A DNA stretch of 59,984 nucleotides from the NCBI GenBank assembly GCA_964636895.1, contig CAZWUW010000004.1, positions 1 through 59,984 of the forward strand, read 5' to 3'. The DNA is from CAZWUW01 sp964636895. GTDB lineage: Bacteria > Bacillota > Thermincolia > Thermincolales > CAZWUW01. Below, piece by piece: positions 24,169-32,538 of the stretch. The translations under genes were made by a program, and so were the position numbers. The notes beneath the pieces are model-generated. The model had not been told where the DNA came from and made no database searches. It worked only from the letters and a program-made list of their open reading frames with translations. Within the stretch, counting starts at the first letter, position 1. The number at the start of each line of letters is the position of its first letter.

Positions 24169-25023
24169 TTAACGGGCCTTGGCGTTCGGCACAAAAATTG
24201 GTTTGCCAAATTTTTCTTGGCCAAATTGGCCAATTATTTTTTGGCCTTGCGGACTGATAAAGAACCATAATAATTCATTGGCTGCCACCGGCTTTTTGGT
24301 GGATTTTACCTGAATTATTCCATATTGGTTGAACAAATCCCTGTCACCTTTGAAAAGAACAACCAGATTTGTTTTATTGGTTAAGTATGTGGCTTCATCT
24401 ACTATGGTGTAACCGTTCATTTCCTCGGCTACTCTGAGGGTTTCACCCATGCCCTGGCCGCTGGATTTATACCAGGAACCTGTCGGCTTAATCCCGGCTT
24501 TTTCCCAGATGCTCTGTTCTTTCTTGTGGGTACCGGATTCGTCGCCCCGTGAAACAAATCGGGCTTTGGCCTCGGCAATCCTGGTAAAGGCTTCCTTTGT
24601 ATTTTTGGCGGATGATACTTTGGCGGGGTCATTTGGGGGACCAACCACTAAAAACTGATTGTACATCACGTCGTGGGCTTTGATTCCGTATCCTCCGGCA
24701 ACAAACTCGTCTTCGCTCTTTTTGGCATGAACCAGTAAAATATCGGCATTACCGTCCTTGCCAAGCTGAATGGCCTGGCCGCTACCTACGGCAATTACCT
24801 TGACCTTGACCTTTTGCTTGAACTTTTTCTCAAATGCCGGCATCATTACATCCAATAGACCGGAATCCTGGGTGCTGGTGGTGGTTGCCAAAGTAATTGA
24901 CGGCTCCAATACTTTTTTAGGGGCTGTTAAGGAATAAGCAGCGGCACTAAATACCATTATTGATAAAAATGATACAAGTAGCATCCAGCTCACGGAATGC
25001 TTGCGATTACAGAGCAATTTCAA
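24169..25023 (-). CDS. tupA: Tungstate ABC transporter substrate-binding protein
   Basis: 284 residues. An N-terminal hydrophobic signal (SWMLLVSFLSIMVFSAAAYS) is followed by the TupA signature ATTTSTQDSGLLD, whose Thr/Ser residues bind the oxyanion, and by FVSRGDESGTHKKE and SSGQGMGETL. No lipobox Cys is obvious after the signal helix, so it may stay anchored by that helix. The start is probably TTG 25023, nine bases after GAGGAG; the TTG at 25032 abuts the site. Upstream lie a riboswitch-like leader and a terminator, so expression should respond to the cofactor. Confidence 0.9.
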   Translation of the reverse strand: MKLLCNRKHSVSWMLLVSFLSIMVFSAAAYSLTAPKKVLEPSITLATTTSTQDSGLLDVMMPAFEKKFKQKVKVKVIAVGSGQAIQLGKDGNADILLVHAKKSEDEFVAGGYGIKAHDVMYNQFLVVGPPNDPAKVSSAKNTKEAFTRIAEAKARFVSRGDESGTHKKEQSIWEKAGIKPTGSWYKSSGQGMGETLRVAEEMNGYTIVDEATYLTNKTNLVVLFKGDRDLFNQYGIIQVKSTKKPVAANELLWFFISPQGQKIIGQFGQEKFGKPIFVPNAKAR

Positions 25024-25063
25024 ACTAATCAACTCCTCTTTTTTTTAAAAAATTTCTGTGCAT

Positions 25064-25099
25064 TAAAAAAACCAGACAACAGGAAATAAGCCGTCTGGT
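25064..25099 (-). terminator. Leader terminator between riboswitch and tupA
   Basis: On the minus strand ACCAGAC and GTCTGGT pair around 15 bases and run into TTTTTTT, before the tupA binding site. It is placed to be the expression platform of the riboswitch. Confidence 0.8.
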
Positions 25100-25106
25100 A
25101 ATCGTA

Positions 25107-25229
25107 CCTGGGCCTCCTTTCCGCAACGGGAGGCATACCGGTTTCCCCGTATACCCTTGCCTGAATCGCAGGCGCGGCCGTATTACCATGGCCGGCCTGA
25201 TGGCAGCTTTAGGTGATGCGGCTCGGAGC
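25107..25229 (-). ncRNA. Moco/Tuco-like riboswitch upstream of tupABC
   Basis: The minus-strand leader begins GCTCCGAGCC and contains a GCCTG/CAGGC hairpin, the GGGGAAACCGGTAT hairpin with a GNRA-like loop, and the closing GCCTCC...GGAAAGGAGGC hairpin. These conserved blocks, in this order, match the Moco RNA motif as I remember it, which controls molybdenum or tungsten cofactor and transport genes. Position before tungstate transport genes and an immediate intrinsic terminator favour sensing of tungsten cofactor (Tuco) with transcriptional control. Exact ends are approximate. Confidence 0.8.
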
Positions 25230-25400
25230 ATTATTTTATTTAGAAGTTCTGTCTTTTTTAAAATATTCGCGGTGCTGATTATGCTTTCCTGCAGTTTTAA
25301 ACAAATATTTTAAGTCTGTTAAATATTTTTTGATGGGAGAAACTAGTTTATATAATTATTGGGCGCGGGATTAAGTGCAAGGGATGTTGGAGATAATGGC

Positions 25401-27131
25401 ATGACAGAAAAAAGAATTTGCGGCACCGGTGTCTCGGCAGGCATTGCCTTTGGTCGGGCATATGTGTATATTCGGCCCCTGGTTTCGGAGGTTGCCGGGT
25501 TTATTGGCAGCGGGGAAGTGGCGGGGGAATTGCAGCGGCTGAAAAACGCCGGCGAAAAAAGTATGCGGGATTTGAGGGAATTGGTTGAACTGGCCGGGCT
25601 GCGCCTGGGGCAGGACCAGGCTGCGATATTGGCGGTACAGCAAACCCTGATGACCGACCCCGCTTTTATTCCGGAAATGGAAAAACTGATTGTGGAGTGC
25701 CTGTATCCGGCAGAACGAGCGGTTATGCTGGTGGTTGAACGGATAGCAGCTTTGTTTACGGGCCTGACAGATAAATATATGCAGGAGCGGGCCGCCGATA
25801 TACGGGATGCCGGCCGGCAAATACTGTCTCATTTGCAGGGTGAAAATGGCCTGCAGCTACCTGATGACCAGGGTGAGGTTATTTTGGTGGCTGATGACCT
25901 GATGCCTTCTGAAACAATCCGACTGGATAAAAAACACATTCTTGGGTTTGTCACCCGCATAGGCGGAAAAACCTCGCATACGGCGATTCTTGCGCGGTCC
26001 ATGGGGATTTCGGCAGTAGTCGGGGCAGGAAAAGAGCTGGCCGAAATTAAAAATGGAGATGCCCTGATTATTGACGGAAGTTCCGGGGAATGTATAATCA
26101 ATCCCAATCCGGGGACGGTCACCGCCCTCAAGCAAAAAGTGGCAATTGCCCAGGCGAGCCGGCGGCGGGACCTGACCGCATCCTTCAAACCGGCAGTGAC
26201 CTTAGACGGTTTCCGGGTAAGAATAACGGCTAATATCGGCATGCCGGCGGAGGCTGAAGCAGCCCTGGCCGGCGGAGCGGAAGGGGTGGGCCTGTTTAGG
26301 ACAGAAATCCTTTTTATGCATGGGGCGAGGCTGCCGGACGAGGAAGAACAATATCATGCATACAAGAAAGTTGTTGAAATCATGGGGGATAAGCCGGTAA
26401 CTGTGCGCACTCTGGATGTGGGCGGAGACAAAAAAGTTCCCGGTTTGCCACTGCCGGAGGAAATGAATCCGGTTTTGGGCTGGCGGGGTATCCGGCTCTG
26501 CCTGGACCAAAGAGAAATATTCAGCACTCAGTTGCGGGCTATTCTGAGGGCCGGTATGCACGGGAAGATAAGAATTATGCTGCCGCTGGTTTCCGGTTTG
26601 GCCGAGTGGCGCCAGGCCATGGGCGTATATGAAGAAGTGCGGTCACAGCTTGGGCAGGCAGGGGTTGCTTTTGACCGGTCAGTTGCGTTGGGGATGATGA
26701 TGGAAACGCCGGCGGCAGCACTTATGGCTGACCGCTTTGCCGGGGAAGCAGACTTTTTTAGCATCGGTACCAATGACCTGGTGCAGTATACGCTGGCCGT
26801 AGACAGGATGAATGAAAAGATCGCCTTGCTTTATGATTATTTCCATCCGGCGATAATTTGCCTGCTAACCGGGATAGTTAAAGCTGCTCACAGCGCCGAC
26901 AAAAAGGTAAGCATATGCGGTGAAATGGCCGGCGACCCCCTGGCTGCGCCTTTATTAATTGGGCTGGGCCTGGACGAATGGAGTATGGCGGCAGGTGTCA
27001 TGGGCAATGTGAAAAAGGTCATTACCGGGCTCCGGCGGAGTGATTGCGAGCGTTTAGTAGAGCGGATACGGCAAGCGGATACCGGCGCTGAGGTTAGGCA
27101 GCAACTGGCGAAGTTTTCTATCCATCGGTAA
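25401..27131 (+). CDS. ptsI: PTS phosphoenolpyruvate-protein phosphotransferase (enzyme I)
   Basis: 576 residues, full length for enzyme I. The phosphorylated His is in GGKTSHTAILARS; the PEP-binding C-terminal barrel shows DVGGDKKVPGL, NPVLGWRGIRLCL, FFSIGTNDLVQYTLAVDR and the active-site Cys in VSICGEMAGDP. It transfers phosphate from PEP to HPr at the head of the PTS. ATG 25401 is used because GGAG lies eight bases upstream; the frame from 25359 has no site. No HPr or enzyme II gene is adjacent, so its partners must be elsewhere. Confidence 0.92.
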   Translation: MTEKRICGTGVSAGIAFGRAYVYIRPLVSEVAGFIGSGEVAGELQRLKNAGEKSMRDLRELVELAGLRLGQDQAAILAVQQTLMTDPAFIPEMEKLIVECLYPAERAVMLVVERIAALFTGLTDKYMQERAADIRDAGRQILSHLQGENGLQLPDDQGEVILVADDLMPSETIRLDKKHILGFVTRIGGKTSHTAILARSMGISAVVGAGKELAEIKNGDALIIDGSSGECIINPNPGTVTALKQKVAIAQASRRRDLTASFKPAVTLDGFRVRITANIGMPAEAEAALAGGAEGVGLFRTEILFMHGARLPDEEEQYHAYKKVVEIMGDKPVTVRTLDVGGDKKVPGLPLPEEMNPVLGWRGIRLCLDQREIFSTQLRAILRAGMHGKIRIMLPLVSGLAEWRQAMGVYEEVRSQLGQAGVAFDRSVALGMMMETPAAALMADRFAGEADFFSIGTNDLVQYTLAVDRMNEKIALLYDYFHPAIICLLTGIVKAAHSADKKVSICGEMAGDPLAAPLLIGLGLDEWSMAAGVMGNVKKVITGLRRSDCERLVERIRQADTGAEVRQQLAKFSIHR

Positions 27132-27147
27132 TATTTCCAAAAAATAC

Positions 27148-27176
27148 TTGCATAAAAATTATATTTATGGTAATAT
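27148..27176 (+). promoter_or_regulatory. Promoter of the cold-shock gene
   Basis: TTGCAT (27148-27153), 17-base spacer and TAATAT (27171-27176). It would give a leader of about 115 bases before the ATG, a long 5' UTR as often seen in cold-shock mRNAs. Confidence 0.55.
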
Positions 27177-27300
27177 TATTTTTAGTGTTAAAAAGATGAG
27201 AAGAAGTAAACAATCTTAGGCCTCTGAATACAGGTATGGACGTAAGGTGTTTGACGTTATTCCGCTTTTTGATTCAAATTATTTTAAGGAGGCCTGCAAT

Positions 27301-27498
27301 ATGCAAGGTAAGGTAAAGTGGTTTAATGCAGAAAAGGGTTTTGGGTTTATCGAAAGTAATGAAGGTGGAGATGTTTTCGTGCACTTCTCTGCTATCCAGA
27401 GTGAAGGGTTTAAGTCCTTAGACGAAGGACAAGATGTGGAATTTGATGTTGTCGAAGGCAATCGCGGCCCGCAAGCGGCTAACGTTGTTCGCCTGTAA
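27301..27498 (+). CDS. Cold-shock protein (CspA/CspB family)
   Basis: 65 residues, a single OB-fold cold-shock domain. RNP1 is KGFGFIES and RNP2 is VFVHFSAI, preceded by the usual GKVKWFN. It binds single-stranded RNA and DNA as an RNA chaperone. ATG 27301 follows AAGGAGG; the frame reaching upstream to 27247 lies in the leader and is not used. A strong terminator follows, and the DEAD-box helicase, a common cold-response partner, is next. Confidence 0.95.
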   Translation: MQGKVKWFNAEKGFGFIESNEGGDVFVHFSAIQSEGFKSLDEGQDVEFDVVEGNRGPQAANVVRL

Positions 27499-27519
27499 GA
27501 TAAATCAAATAATGTGAGA

Positions 27520-27555
27520 AGGGGCATTTCCGGTTTCACGGAAATGCCCTTTTAA
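27520..27555 (+). terminator. Rho-independent terminator after cold-shock gene
   Basis: GGGCATTTCCG and CGGAAATGCCC pair around six bases and run into TTTT. Confidence 0.88.
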
Positions 27556-27589
27556 ATTCAAATGCTTAATTATAAACTAAAGAAAAAAC

Positions 27590-27625
27590 GCAAATTATAG
27601 AAAGTAAGCAAATTATAGAAAGTAA
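27590..27625 (+). repeat. 18-base tandem duplication upstream of helicase gene
   Basis: gcaaattatagaaagtaa occurs twice in direct succession (27590-27607, 27608-27625), just before the helicase ribosome binding site. Confidence 0.85.
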
Positions 27626-27647
27626 ACAGAAAGGGGATTTAAGAATT

Positions 27648-29075
27648 ATGACAACATTTTATGAGTTGGGACTAAGCAAATCGGTAATTCGGGCTACTGT
27701 CGATATGGGTTTTGAAGAAACCACGCCTATTCAGGAACAGACGATACCCGTCGTAATGAGTGGTCGGGATATCATTGGTCAGGCGCAAACCGGTACCGGA
27801 AAAACAGCAGCTTTTGCTATTCCTTTAGTAGAAAAAATTGAGGTTGAAACCGGGACAGTGGAGGGGCTGGTTGTTGCCCCGACACGGGAACTGGCGGTTC
27901 AGGTAGCTGAAGAAATAAACAAAATAGGTCAGGTTAAAGGTATCCGGGCCCTGCCGATTTACGGGGGCCAGGATATAAACCGGCAAATCAGAGCATTAAA
28001 GCATAAACCGCAAATCATTGTAGGGACTCCCGGTCGGTTAATGGATCATATGAGAAGAAAAACTATCAGGCTGCAGCAGGTAGCCATGGTTATCCTTGAT
28101 GAAGCTGACGAGATGCTGAACATGGGCTTTATTGAAGACATCGAAACTATCCTTCGGGGAGTGCCCGAAGAGCGCCAGACTTTACTTTTTTCGGCTACCA
28201 TGCCTAAGCCGATTCAGGACCTGGCCCGGCGTTTTATGAAAAACCCGGAATTTATCAGTATTAAGAACAAAGAAGTCACAGTTGAAAATGTCGAACAAAA
28301 TTACATTGAAGTCCAGGAAAAACAGAAATTTGATGTGCTTTGCCGATTGCTGGACCTGCAGTCTCCGGAATTGGCTATAATTTTTGGCCGGACCAAGCGG
28401 CGGGTGGATGAGCTTTCCGAAGCGCTAAATAAGCGCGGATATTCTGCTGAAGGAATCCATGGTGATCTGAACCAGAATAAGCGTGACAGTGTATTGCGTC
28501 ATTTTAAGGAAGGTATTACTGAAATACTGGTAGCCACGGATGTAGCTGCCCGCGGCTTAGATATCAGCGGTGTGACGCATGTTTACAATTTTGATATTCC
28601 GCAGGACCCGGAAAATTATGTGCACCGTATTGGCCGCACCGGGCGGGCCGGTAAATCGGGTTTAGCCATAACTTTGGCAACTCCCCGGGAATTGAGTCAT
28701 TTGAAATTGATTGAACAGATTACCAGAAGGAAAATGGTCCGCAAACCTATTCCCACAATAAATGAAGCCATAGAGGGTCAGCAGCGGTTGACTATAGAGA
28801 AACTAATGCAGGCCGTTGAGGCGGGAGATACGCTGCAATATAAGGAACTGGCCGAGGGCTTGCTGGAGGTAAACGATTCAGTTTCTCTCCTGTCGGCGGC
28901 CCTGAAGCTGTTGACCAAAGAACCCGATACTACCCCCGTTAACTTGACTACGGAAGCCCCGTTGAGGCAGAAGAAAACCGGGCCTGGCAAGCGTGAGCAG
29001 TTTGGTTTCCGCAAGAAACGTGAAACCGGCAAAAATGCCAGACCTTTTAAACAAAAGAGAAAAGCAATGCCATAA
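27648..29075 (+). CDS. DEAD-box RNA helicase (CshA/DeaD-like)
   Basis: 475 residues with all core motifs in order: AQTGTGKT, PTRELAVQ, GTPGRLMDH, DEADEML, SATMP, then ATDVAARGLDI and HRIGRTGRAG. The last 35 residues are very basic (KKTGPGKREQFGFRKKRE and on), a likely RNA-binding tail. It unwinds RNA in ribosome assembly and mRNA decay, especially at low temperature; it lies beside a cold-shock gene. ATG 27648 is preceded by AAAGGGG. Confidence 0.92.
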   Translation: MTTFYELGLSKSVIRATVDMGFEETTPIQEQTIPVVMSGRDIIGQAQTGTGKTAAFAIPLVEKIEVETGTVEGLVVAPTRELAVQVAEEINKIGQVKGIRALPIYGGQDINRQIRALKHKPQIIVGTPGRLMDHMRRKTIRLQQVAMVILDEADEMLNMGFIEDIETILRGVPEERQTLLFSATMPKPIQDLARRFMKNPEFISIKNKEVTVENVEQNYIEVQEKQKFDVLCRLLDLQSPELAIIFGRTKRRVDELSEALNKRGYSAEGIHGDLNQNKRDSVLRHFKEGITEILVATDVAARGLDISGVTHVYNFDIPQDPENYVHRIGRTGRAGKSGLAITLATPRELSHLKLIEQITRRKMVRKPIPTINEAIEGQQRLTIEKLMQAVEAGDTLQYKELAEGLLEVNDSVSLLSAALKLLTKEPDTTPVNLTTEAPLRQKKTGPGKREQFGFRKKRETGKNARPFKQKRKAMP

Positions 29076-29082
29076 AAAAGTT

Positions 29083-29112
29083 GAGCACGCCGGTATGCAA
29101 AAGGGCGTGCTT
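29083..29112 (+). terminator. Terminator after helicase gene
   Basis: AGCACGCC and GGCGTGCT pair around 11 bases, followed by TTTCT. The T-tract is short. Confidence 0.65.
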
Positions 29113-29149
29113 TCTATTATCGATTTTATCCCAGCCAACGCATAAAAGA

Positions 29150-29360
29150 ATCTAATCCAAAACCCCCTGATTTTTGTTGTGGCCGTAAGGTTGGGGCCAT
29201 TTCCGGAGGTGCTGGCATTAGCCGCCCACAGTACGGGCATTCTGGGCAAGCTTTATTCGGAAATCCTGGAATCGGTAGACCAGCGGCTGGTGGAAACTGG
29301 CCGGTCTACAGGCGCCGGTGAACTGGCGGTGCTGCTTTTTGTGCGTATCCCGGCGGTATT
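29150..29360 (+). pseudogene. Fragment of a PhnE-like phosphonate ABC transporter permease
   Basis: The frame reads PLIFVVAVRLGPFPEVLALAAHS then TGILGKLYSEILESVDQ, which closely follows the conserved central segment of PhnE permeases (GLGPFPGVLALA, then GKLYAEAIE). Neither the start nor the C-terminal third is present and no phnC or phnD gene is nearby, so it is a remnant. The rest of the interval up to 29441 holds no clear gene; on the minus strand a stretch reading KLIKDATPEQMKKADVFLEN directly past the DUF4363 stop looks protein-like but has no start. Confidence 0.6.
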
Positions 29361-29441
29361 TTCCAGGAAGACGTCCGCTTTTTTCATCTGTTCAGGAGTA
29401 GCGTCTTTTATCAGTTTATTAACCAGCCCGATTAGCCTGTA

Positions 29442-29822
29442 TTACAAAATATTCTCCAATGTCAATGCCTCTTTTTGCGGTATGTGCTGCAGGAACATTT
29501 TGAGCTCGGCCAGGCCGGCCCGGCTTTCTGCCGGTTCTTTGGTGGCGAGCACCTCTTTAACCCGGGCTACCGCCGTGTCGATATTATCCATTTCATGATG
29601 ATCAATGAGCAAAGTCCAAATTTTCTTTGTTTTTTCCCACCGGATGATGATTAAAGATACTTCCCGTTGGGCGGCGGACCAGTTATTGCCGGCAATGGCC
29701 TGTTCCGCTTTGGTAATTTGACGGGTCAGGGACTGGGCAGAATTATCAATATGGTAGTATCCCCATGTACTGAGACCGATAAAAGCCGCCAGGATCAGCA
29801 CCAAGATAATTAGTGTGCGCAA
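29442..29822 (-). CDS. DUF4363 family protein
   Basis: 126 residues with one N-terminal membrane helix (residues 3-24) and a helical outer domain (ITKAEQAIAGNNWSAAQREVSLIIIRWEKTKKIWTLLIDHHEMDNID) matching DUF4363. Function is unknown. It probably begins with TTG 29822, shortly after GGTGAG. It lies 18 bases downstream of the DUF421 gene, the usual DUF421-DUF4363 pairing of spore-forming Firmicutes, so both may act together in the membrane. Confidence 0.82.
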   Translation of the reverse strand: MRTLIILVLILAAFIGLSTWGYYHIDNSAQSLTRQITKAEQAIAGNNWSAAQREVSLIIIRWEKTKKIWTLLIDHHEMDNIDTAVARVKEVLATKEPAESRAGLAELKMFLQHIPQKEALTLENIL

Positions 29823-29840
29823 AAAAGCTCACCGCCTTTA

Positions 29841-30551
29841 TTATTTGGTTTCTGTAATCAAAGCCAGTTTAGACTGTTTTGCCATTTTGGGCTGGAACAA
29901 AAGCCGGCCCTGGGAATCCAGGTTGGCAAAGAGTACCCGGTCCGGCCGGGTAATGCCGAACTTGGCCAGTTCCGCCTTCAGCCACTGTTCATCAAGGCTT
30001 GCCTGCAGCAGATTCTGGTGCATGATTTTACCGTCGATAATCAGTGTTAGCGGCAGCCCTTCATAATTGGTGGGCAGCTGCAGGTCTTCCGGATTGACCG
30101 GTCGTTTTTGGGATTTGGGAATTATACTCAACTGCCCGCTGGTCTCTAAAATGGCAAATTCTATGTCCGCCAGGTTGGGGTAGTTTTTGCTCCGCAACTG
30201 TTCTAGTAAGTCATTAATGTTATAACGGATTTTGTGCAGCTCCTTTTCCAGGATTTTACCGTTTTCCACCAGCACGCTGGGTGTACCGCAAATAATCCCG
30301 CGGGCTTTTATGCTGTTTAGCGAAATATAGGCCAGAGCTACCTGGGATACCAGTAAAGTCAGGATGGGAATAACACCGTAAACCAGTGGCAAACCAGTAT
30401 TGGCCATCGGTAGGGAAGCCAGCTCGGAAATCATGATTACCACCACCAGCTCAAAGGGTTGCAGCTGGCCGATCTGTCGTTTGCCCATAACCCGCATGAC
30501 TACGACTACCAGGGCAAAAAGGAATAGTGTGCGGATAAATACTACTAACAT
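29841..30551 (-). CDS. DUF421 (YetF-like) membrane protein
   Basis: 236 residues. Three N-terminal membrane helices (LFLFALVVVVMRVMGKRQIGQLQPFELVV) are followed by two soluble YetF domains. The R-x-M-G-K-R-x-x-x-x-L and GLPLTLIIDGKI motifs are typical of DUF421. The family is linked to spore and envelope functions but its role is unproven. ATG 30551 has AGGAGG nine bases upstream; the longer frame to 30587 lacks a site. It is the first gene of a pair with DUF4363. Confidence 0.87.
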   Translation of the reverse strand: MLVVFIRTLFLFALVVVVMRVMGKRQIGQLQPFELVVVIMISELASLPMANTGLPLVYGVIPILTLLVSQVALAYISLNSIKARGIICGTPSVLVENGKILEKELHKIRYNINDLLEQLRSKNYPNLADIEFAILETSGQLSIIPKSQKRPVNPEDLQLPTNYEGLPLTLIIDGKIMHQNLLQASLDEQWLKAELAKFGITRPDRVLFANLDSQGRLLFQPKMAKQSKLALITETK

Positions 30552-30691
30552 GTGACGCCTCCTGTCATGAATAATAACATTATCCATTTTTACCAGCTTG
30601 AGGACTTTTTACACTGCCGGTAATTAATTTTTTAACAAAACATGAAATAATGCGGGAATCCGGCGAAATACTAAAGGTTGAGGTGGTTGTG

Positions 30692-32230
30692 GTGACTGAC
30701 CGGGATTTCGATGCAATTGTTACCGGCGCGGGCATTGGCGGTCTGGTGTGTGGCAGCCTGCTAGCCCGGCGGGGCTTGAATGTGGCTATAGTTGAAAAAA
30801 ACCTCCGGCCAGGCGGTTATGTCGGAGGTTTTATACGGGCTGGGTACTATTTTGATGCCGGGGTACAGGCTTTTTCTTTTTATAATATCCTGCCGGAGGT
30901 ATTGGCTGAATTGGACCTTGACCAAAGTATTGTTTTCCGGGACAGTACCTACCGAATTGTTGGCCCTAAATTTGATGTAGCTTTGACCGGCATAGATTAC
31001 ATTGGCGAACAGTTGCAACAGGCTTTTCCGGAGTCGGCGGGGCAGTTAAAAGCATTTTTTGATCATGTATCAATACTCATGAAAAAATTGCAGGAATTAA
31101 TGCAGCATCCCCATCCCTTTGTGGTGAACGGCACCAAACGGGCAGCGGCACTGGCCGGGCTAGCCGGCCACTTGGCTTTTTTGGCTGAAATGCATGGGCT
31201 GAGCAAGGTATATGCGCGGGATTTTGTGCGCCAATATCTTGGCCGGACCAAAGCCGGCACCTTTCTTGGTGAATTTGGCTGGTATAAAGGGGCTTCGGCA
31301 GTTATCTGGCTTTTAATGCTTTATGCTTTTATCCATGATTACCGTTACCCGGCCGGTGGGATGCAGCAGCTGGTAGACTTGCTTGCCACCCGGTTTCAGG
31401 AAGCGGGTGGCAAGTTGATTAGTGGCCGGGAAGTTACTGCAGTCACCGTAAGTTCCGGTGTGGTGACCGGTGTTCGTGCCGGGGCAGAGCAGCTAACCGC
31501 CGGGACGGTAGTGTATAACGGCGACCTGAAGCGGTTGGGACGGCAACTGGTAGCCGAGCAGTGGCTGCCTGACCGCTGGCAGGCCACACTGCGGTCGGCA
31601 CCGGTGTCGGAAACCAATGTTTCGGTATATGTGGCAACTGATTATAAAGCAGAGGATTTACTGGGCATAATGCGATGCAATCATTTGATCTACAGCCGGG
31701 GTTGGAAAAATCCGGACCCTGGCGATCCGGCCTATTTCTCTAAAGCTCAGGTTGAGATTACCTGTCATGGGTCTGATTCATTTTGTGGTTCGGCTTCCGC
31801 CGGTACCGGGCTGGTCTTGCAATGTGCGGCACCCTGGCGCTGGCAAGAGGACTGGGCGCATTACCGGGGGGAAGAATATCAGCAATTGAAAGCGGCTGTG
31901 GCTGAACATATCATCCATCAGGCTGCCGGAGCCATACCAGGTCTGGAAAATCGGCTTGTCTTTTACGAAACTGCCACGCCGCGTACCAATGAACACTATA
32001 CTTTAAGCCATCACGGTGCAACCGGTGGGTTTTCCTGGGATTGGCAAAAAAGTATTACTCCCAAAATTTTCGGGCATTACCGCACTCCTGTAAAAAACCT
32101 ATATCTGGCCGGTCAGTGGACATTTTTACCCGGCGGTGTACCGGCGGCCGTGCTGGCCGGAAAAAGAGTTGCCGATATTATCACCGGACAAGCAGGATTT
32201 CGGGTAAAAGCAAAGAATACCTCAACTTAA
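30692..32230 (+). CDS. FAD-dependent oxidoreductase, CrtI/phytoene desaturase-like
   Basis: 512 residues from GTG 30692, placed after GAGGTGG; an ATG at 30650 has no site. The N-terminus DAIVTGAGIGGLVCGSLLARRGLNVAIVEK is the FAD Rossmann motif, followed by GGYVGGF, and the C-terminus YLAGQWTFLPGGVPAAVLAGKRVA is the second FAD contact. It belongs to the CrtI/CrtISO/retinol saturase family of desaturases and isomerases. No carotenoid gene is nearby, so the substrate is unknown. A perfect hairpin overlaps its stop codon. Confidence 0.82.
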   Translation: MTDRDFDAIVTGAGIGGLVCGSLLARRGLNVAIVEKNLRPGGYVGGFIRAGYYFDAGVQAFSFYNILPEVLAELDLDQSIVFRDSTYRIVGPKFDVALTGIDYIGEQLQQAFPESAGQLKAFFDHVSILMKKLQELMQHPHPFVVNGTKRAAALAGLAGHLAFLAEMHGLSKVYARDFVRQYLGRTKAGTFLGEFGWYKGASAVIWLLMLYAFIHDYRYPAGGMQQLVDLLATRFQEAGGKLISGREVTAVTVSSGVVTGVRAGAEQLTAGTVVYNGDLKRLGRQLVAEQWLPDRWQATLRSAPVSETNVSVYVATDYKAEDLLGIMRCNHLIYSRGWKNPDPGDPAYFSKAQVEITCHGSDSFCGSASAGTGLVLQCAAPWRWQEDWAHYRGEEYQQLKAAVAEHIIHQAAGAIPGLENRLVFYETATPRTNEHYTLSHHGATGGFSWDWQKSITPKIFGHYRTPVKNLYLAGQWTFLPGGVPAAVLAGKRVADIITGQAGFRVKAKNTST

Positions 32231-32259
32231 ATACTACGCACATAGTATTTAAGTTGAGG
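32220..32259 (+). promoter_or_regulatory. Perfect 17-base-arm hairpin masking the next ribosome binding site
   Basis: CCTCAACTTAAATACTA (32220-32236) and TAGTATTTAAGTTGAGG (32243-32259) are perfect arms around CGCACA. The 5' arm includes the stop codon of the upstream gene and the 3' arm contains the GAGG of the next gene's binding site. There is no T-tract, so it is more likely a translational lock or protection element than a terminator. Confidence 0.6.
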
Positions 32260-32267
32260 TGATTAAT

Positions 32268-32411
32268 GTGAACGGTGTCATGGCGGTGTTAGGAATAATT
32301 TTATTTGTTGTTATCGGGGCAGTAATTCTAACCGGTGCAGGAATGTTGATAGCCAACTGGCATTATCCGGAGGAGAAAATCACCGGACAGCAGGACGTGG
32401 ATAAAAGGTAG
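32268..32411 (+). CDS. Small single-helix membrane protein, 47 residues
   Basis: A GTG-started frame of 47 residues: a short N-terminus, one membrane helix (MAVLGIILFVVIGAVILTGA and on, residues 5-30) and a polar tail ending QQDVDKR. The binding site GAGGTG lies eight bases upstream, partly buried in the 3' arm of the hairpin. It sits 38 bases after the CrtI-like gene. I recognise no family; small membrane peptides of this kind may be accessory subunits. Confidence 0.6.
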   Translation: MNGVMAVLGIILFVVIGAVILTGAGMLIANWHYPEEKITGQQDVDKR

Positions 32412-32460
32412 TAAACAGTTTTAGAATGATGCATAAATTAATAGCAGGATAAATCAAACA

Positions 32461-32496
32461 CCCCGACGAATATAAATTTTTTCGGGGCTTTTTTCT
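32461..32496 (+). terminator. Rho-independent terminator
   Basis: CCCCGA and TCGGGG pair around an A/T-rich loop and run into CTTTTTT. It closes the CrtI-like/small peptide unit. Confidence 0.75.
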
Positions 32497-32538
32497 TTTC
32501 AAACCAAACAATTGATCATCAATGGAGGTGCCAAAACA

